From contig JAAXHR010000023.1 of the NCBI GenBank assembly GCA_012270805.1, forward strand, positions 1 through 7,990: DNA of 7,990 nucleotides, in the 5' to 3' direction. Both the position numbers and the translations under genes were made by a program. The notes beneath the pieces were generated by a model, which saw only the letters and a list, made by a program, of their open reading frames with translations, did no database searches and was not told the DNA's origin. Of the stretch, positions 7,389 to 7,990 are shown piece by piece (the stretch's first letter is position 1; the number at the start of each line of letters is the position of its first letter). The stretch comes from Dehalococcoidia bacterium. GTDB lineage: Bacteria > Chloroflexota > Dehalococcoidia > Lucifugimonadales > Lucifugimonadaceae.

Positions 7389-7435
7389 TGTGGGTTGGCC
7401 ATGACTAGTGTGCGAGCCGCGTCACTATGCGGCCG

Positions 7436-7990
7436 TCATCGTAGAGGGGCAGATGGCGTATCGTCCCTGTAGTAGACGTACGAATCGATGTACCCGATAT
7501 CTCTTGACAGTTTGCGGTGGAACCAGAAGTCCGCAATCGGTCGCAACAACTCTCTGTTAGTTAAGCCGTTCCACACATCGCCTGGAGTCTTGTTTTTGTA
7601 GACCTCTGGGAACCACCAGCGGTGGATCATGTGTCTGCCTTCGTCGAAACGCTCTGGCAACGATTCTTTGATTTTGTCGTGATTGCGGGCGTTGATCACC
7701 GCGATGGTACTATTGTCGCTGACCATTGCGCTTTCGCCTTCGAGGTCGACGTAAACAACACCCTCATAGTCGCGCAGGTACCAGCTCCAAGGCCAGGCAA
7801 AACCATCCCGCGTGTCTATTTCGAGACTGAACTCGCTCTTGTTCCATGCTAGATCGCGCGCTAAATCGAACTCCTTCGCCGTTTGGTGCAGATCTGGCGT
7901 TGTCTGCGTGTAGACGAGCATCTCTCTCGGTGTGTCTCCGTGCTTGTATACGGCATTCAAGGAGGCGCGCAGCGTGAACGCGAACATCAC
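7436..7990 (-). CDS. C-terminal part of an Agl23/PMT-like membrane glycosyltransferase (5' end outside window)
   Basis: Open from the right window edge to a TGA at 7436-7438, giving 184 residues of C-terminus. What is visible is a soluble, probably extracytoplasmic domain rich in aromatic residues, with no clear membrane helix. A VYTQTTPDL stretch (visible residues 26-34) and a WPWSWYLRDY stretch (66-75) resemble, from memory, the C-terminal domain of the large Chloroflexota proteins annotated as flippase activity-associated Agl23 (TIGR03663-like, GT39/PMT superfamily). Those proteins have a multi-spanning N-terminal catalytic region that would lie upstream of this window. The next gene is an AglD-like flippase-like protein 47 bp on, and that pairing supports the call. 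Only the tail is seen, so catalytic residues cannot be checked. Confidence 0.7.
   Translation of the reverse strand: MMFAFTLRASLNAVYKHGDTPREMLVYTQTTPDLHQTAKEFDLARDLAWNKSEFSLEIDTRDGFAWPWSWYLRDYEGVVYVDLEGESAMVSDNSTIAVINARNHDKIKESLPERFDEGRHMIHRWWFPEVYKNKTPGDVWNGLTNRELLRPIADFWFHRKLSRDIGYIDSYVYYRDDTPSAPLR

Noticed and set aside
7416..7433. GCCGC/GCGGC inverted repeat just after the Agl23-like stop
   Set aside because: The stem is only 5 bp with an 8-nt loop and no U-tract. It is too weak to call a terminator, and the next gene starts 47 bp on.

Overview
All recognisable genes in this window lie on the minus strand, so transcription runs from position 7990 towards 1. The gene set suggests a Chloroflexota bacterium of the Dehalococcoidia or SAR202 type. 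The evidence is a soluble NuoE/NuoF/molybdopterin-protein trio, an Agl23-like glycosyltransferase C-terminus next to an AglD-like membrane protein and an FAD oxidoreductase, and a classical SDR. Base composition looks moderate, somewhat above 50% GC. The taxonomic call rests on protein resemblance and gene company from memory, not on a search.

In transcription order the window holds: (1) the C-terminal 184 residues of an Agl23/PMT-like membrane glycosyltransferase (7990-7436); (2) a polytopic flippase-like protein of the lysylphosphatidylglycerol-synthase TM / UPF0104 family (7388-6264); (3) an FAD-dependent amine-oxidase-fold oxidoreductase (6267-4921) whose start overlaps the previous stop as ATGA; (4) a classical SDR (4826-4047) with its own strong ribosome binding site; (5) a 142-bp gap carrying a small GC-rich stem-loop; (6) a NuoE-like [2Fe-2S] thioredoxin-fold subunit (3903-3397); (7) a NuoF-like FMN/NADH/[4Fe-4S] subunit (3413-1632) overlapping it by 17 bp; (8) a large iron-sulfur molybdopterin-family subunit that begins at 1598 and runs off the left edge after 532 codons.

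Genes 1-3 look like a cell-surface glycan or glycolipid module. Genes 6-8 form a second module, an NAD(H)-linked iron-sulfur complex laid out like soluble NAD-dependent formate dehydrogenases (FdsGBA type) or the peripheral arm of complex I. The SDR sits between them with no visible tie to either.

The most notable result is in genes 6-8. The large subunit keeps all the iron-sulfur motifs and pterin-binding-like stretches of an NAD-linked formate dehydrogenase, but has Ile-Asp where catalytic Cys/Sec-His is expected, and it carries an extra cysteine-rich segment. The NuoF partner has an N-terminal thioredoxin-like domain stripped of every cysteine, while the NuoE partner is intact. The trio is therefore unlikely to be an ordinary formate dehydrogenase, and its real substrate or partner is open. 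No RNA genes, mobile elements, CRISPR arrays or long repeats were seen, and no stretch over 300 bases lacks a gene.
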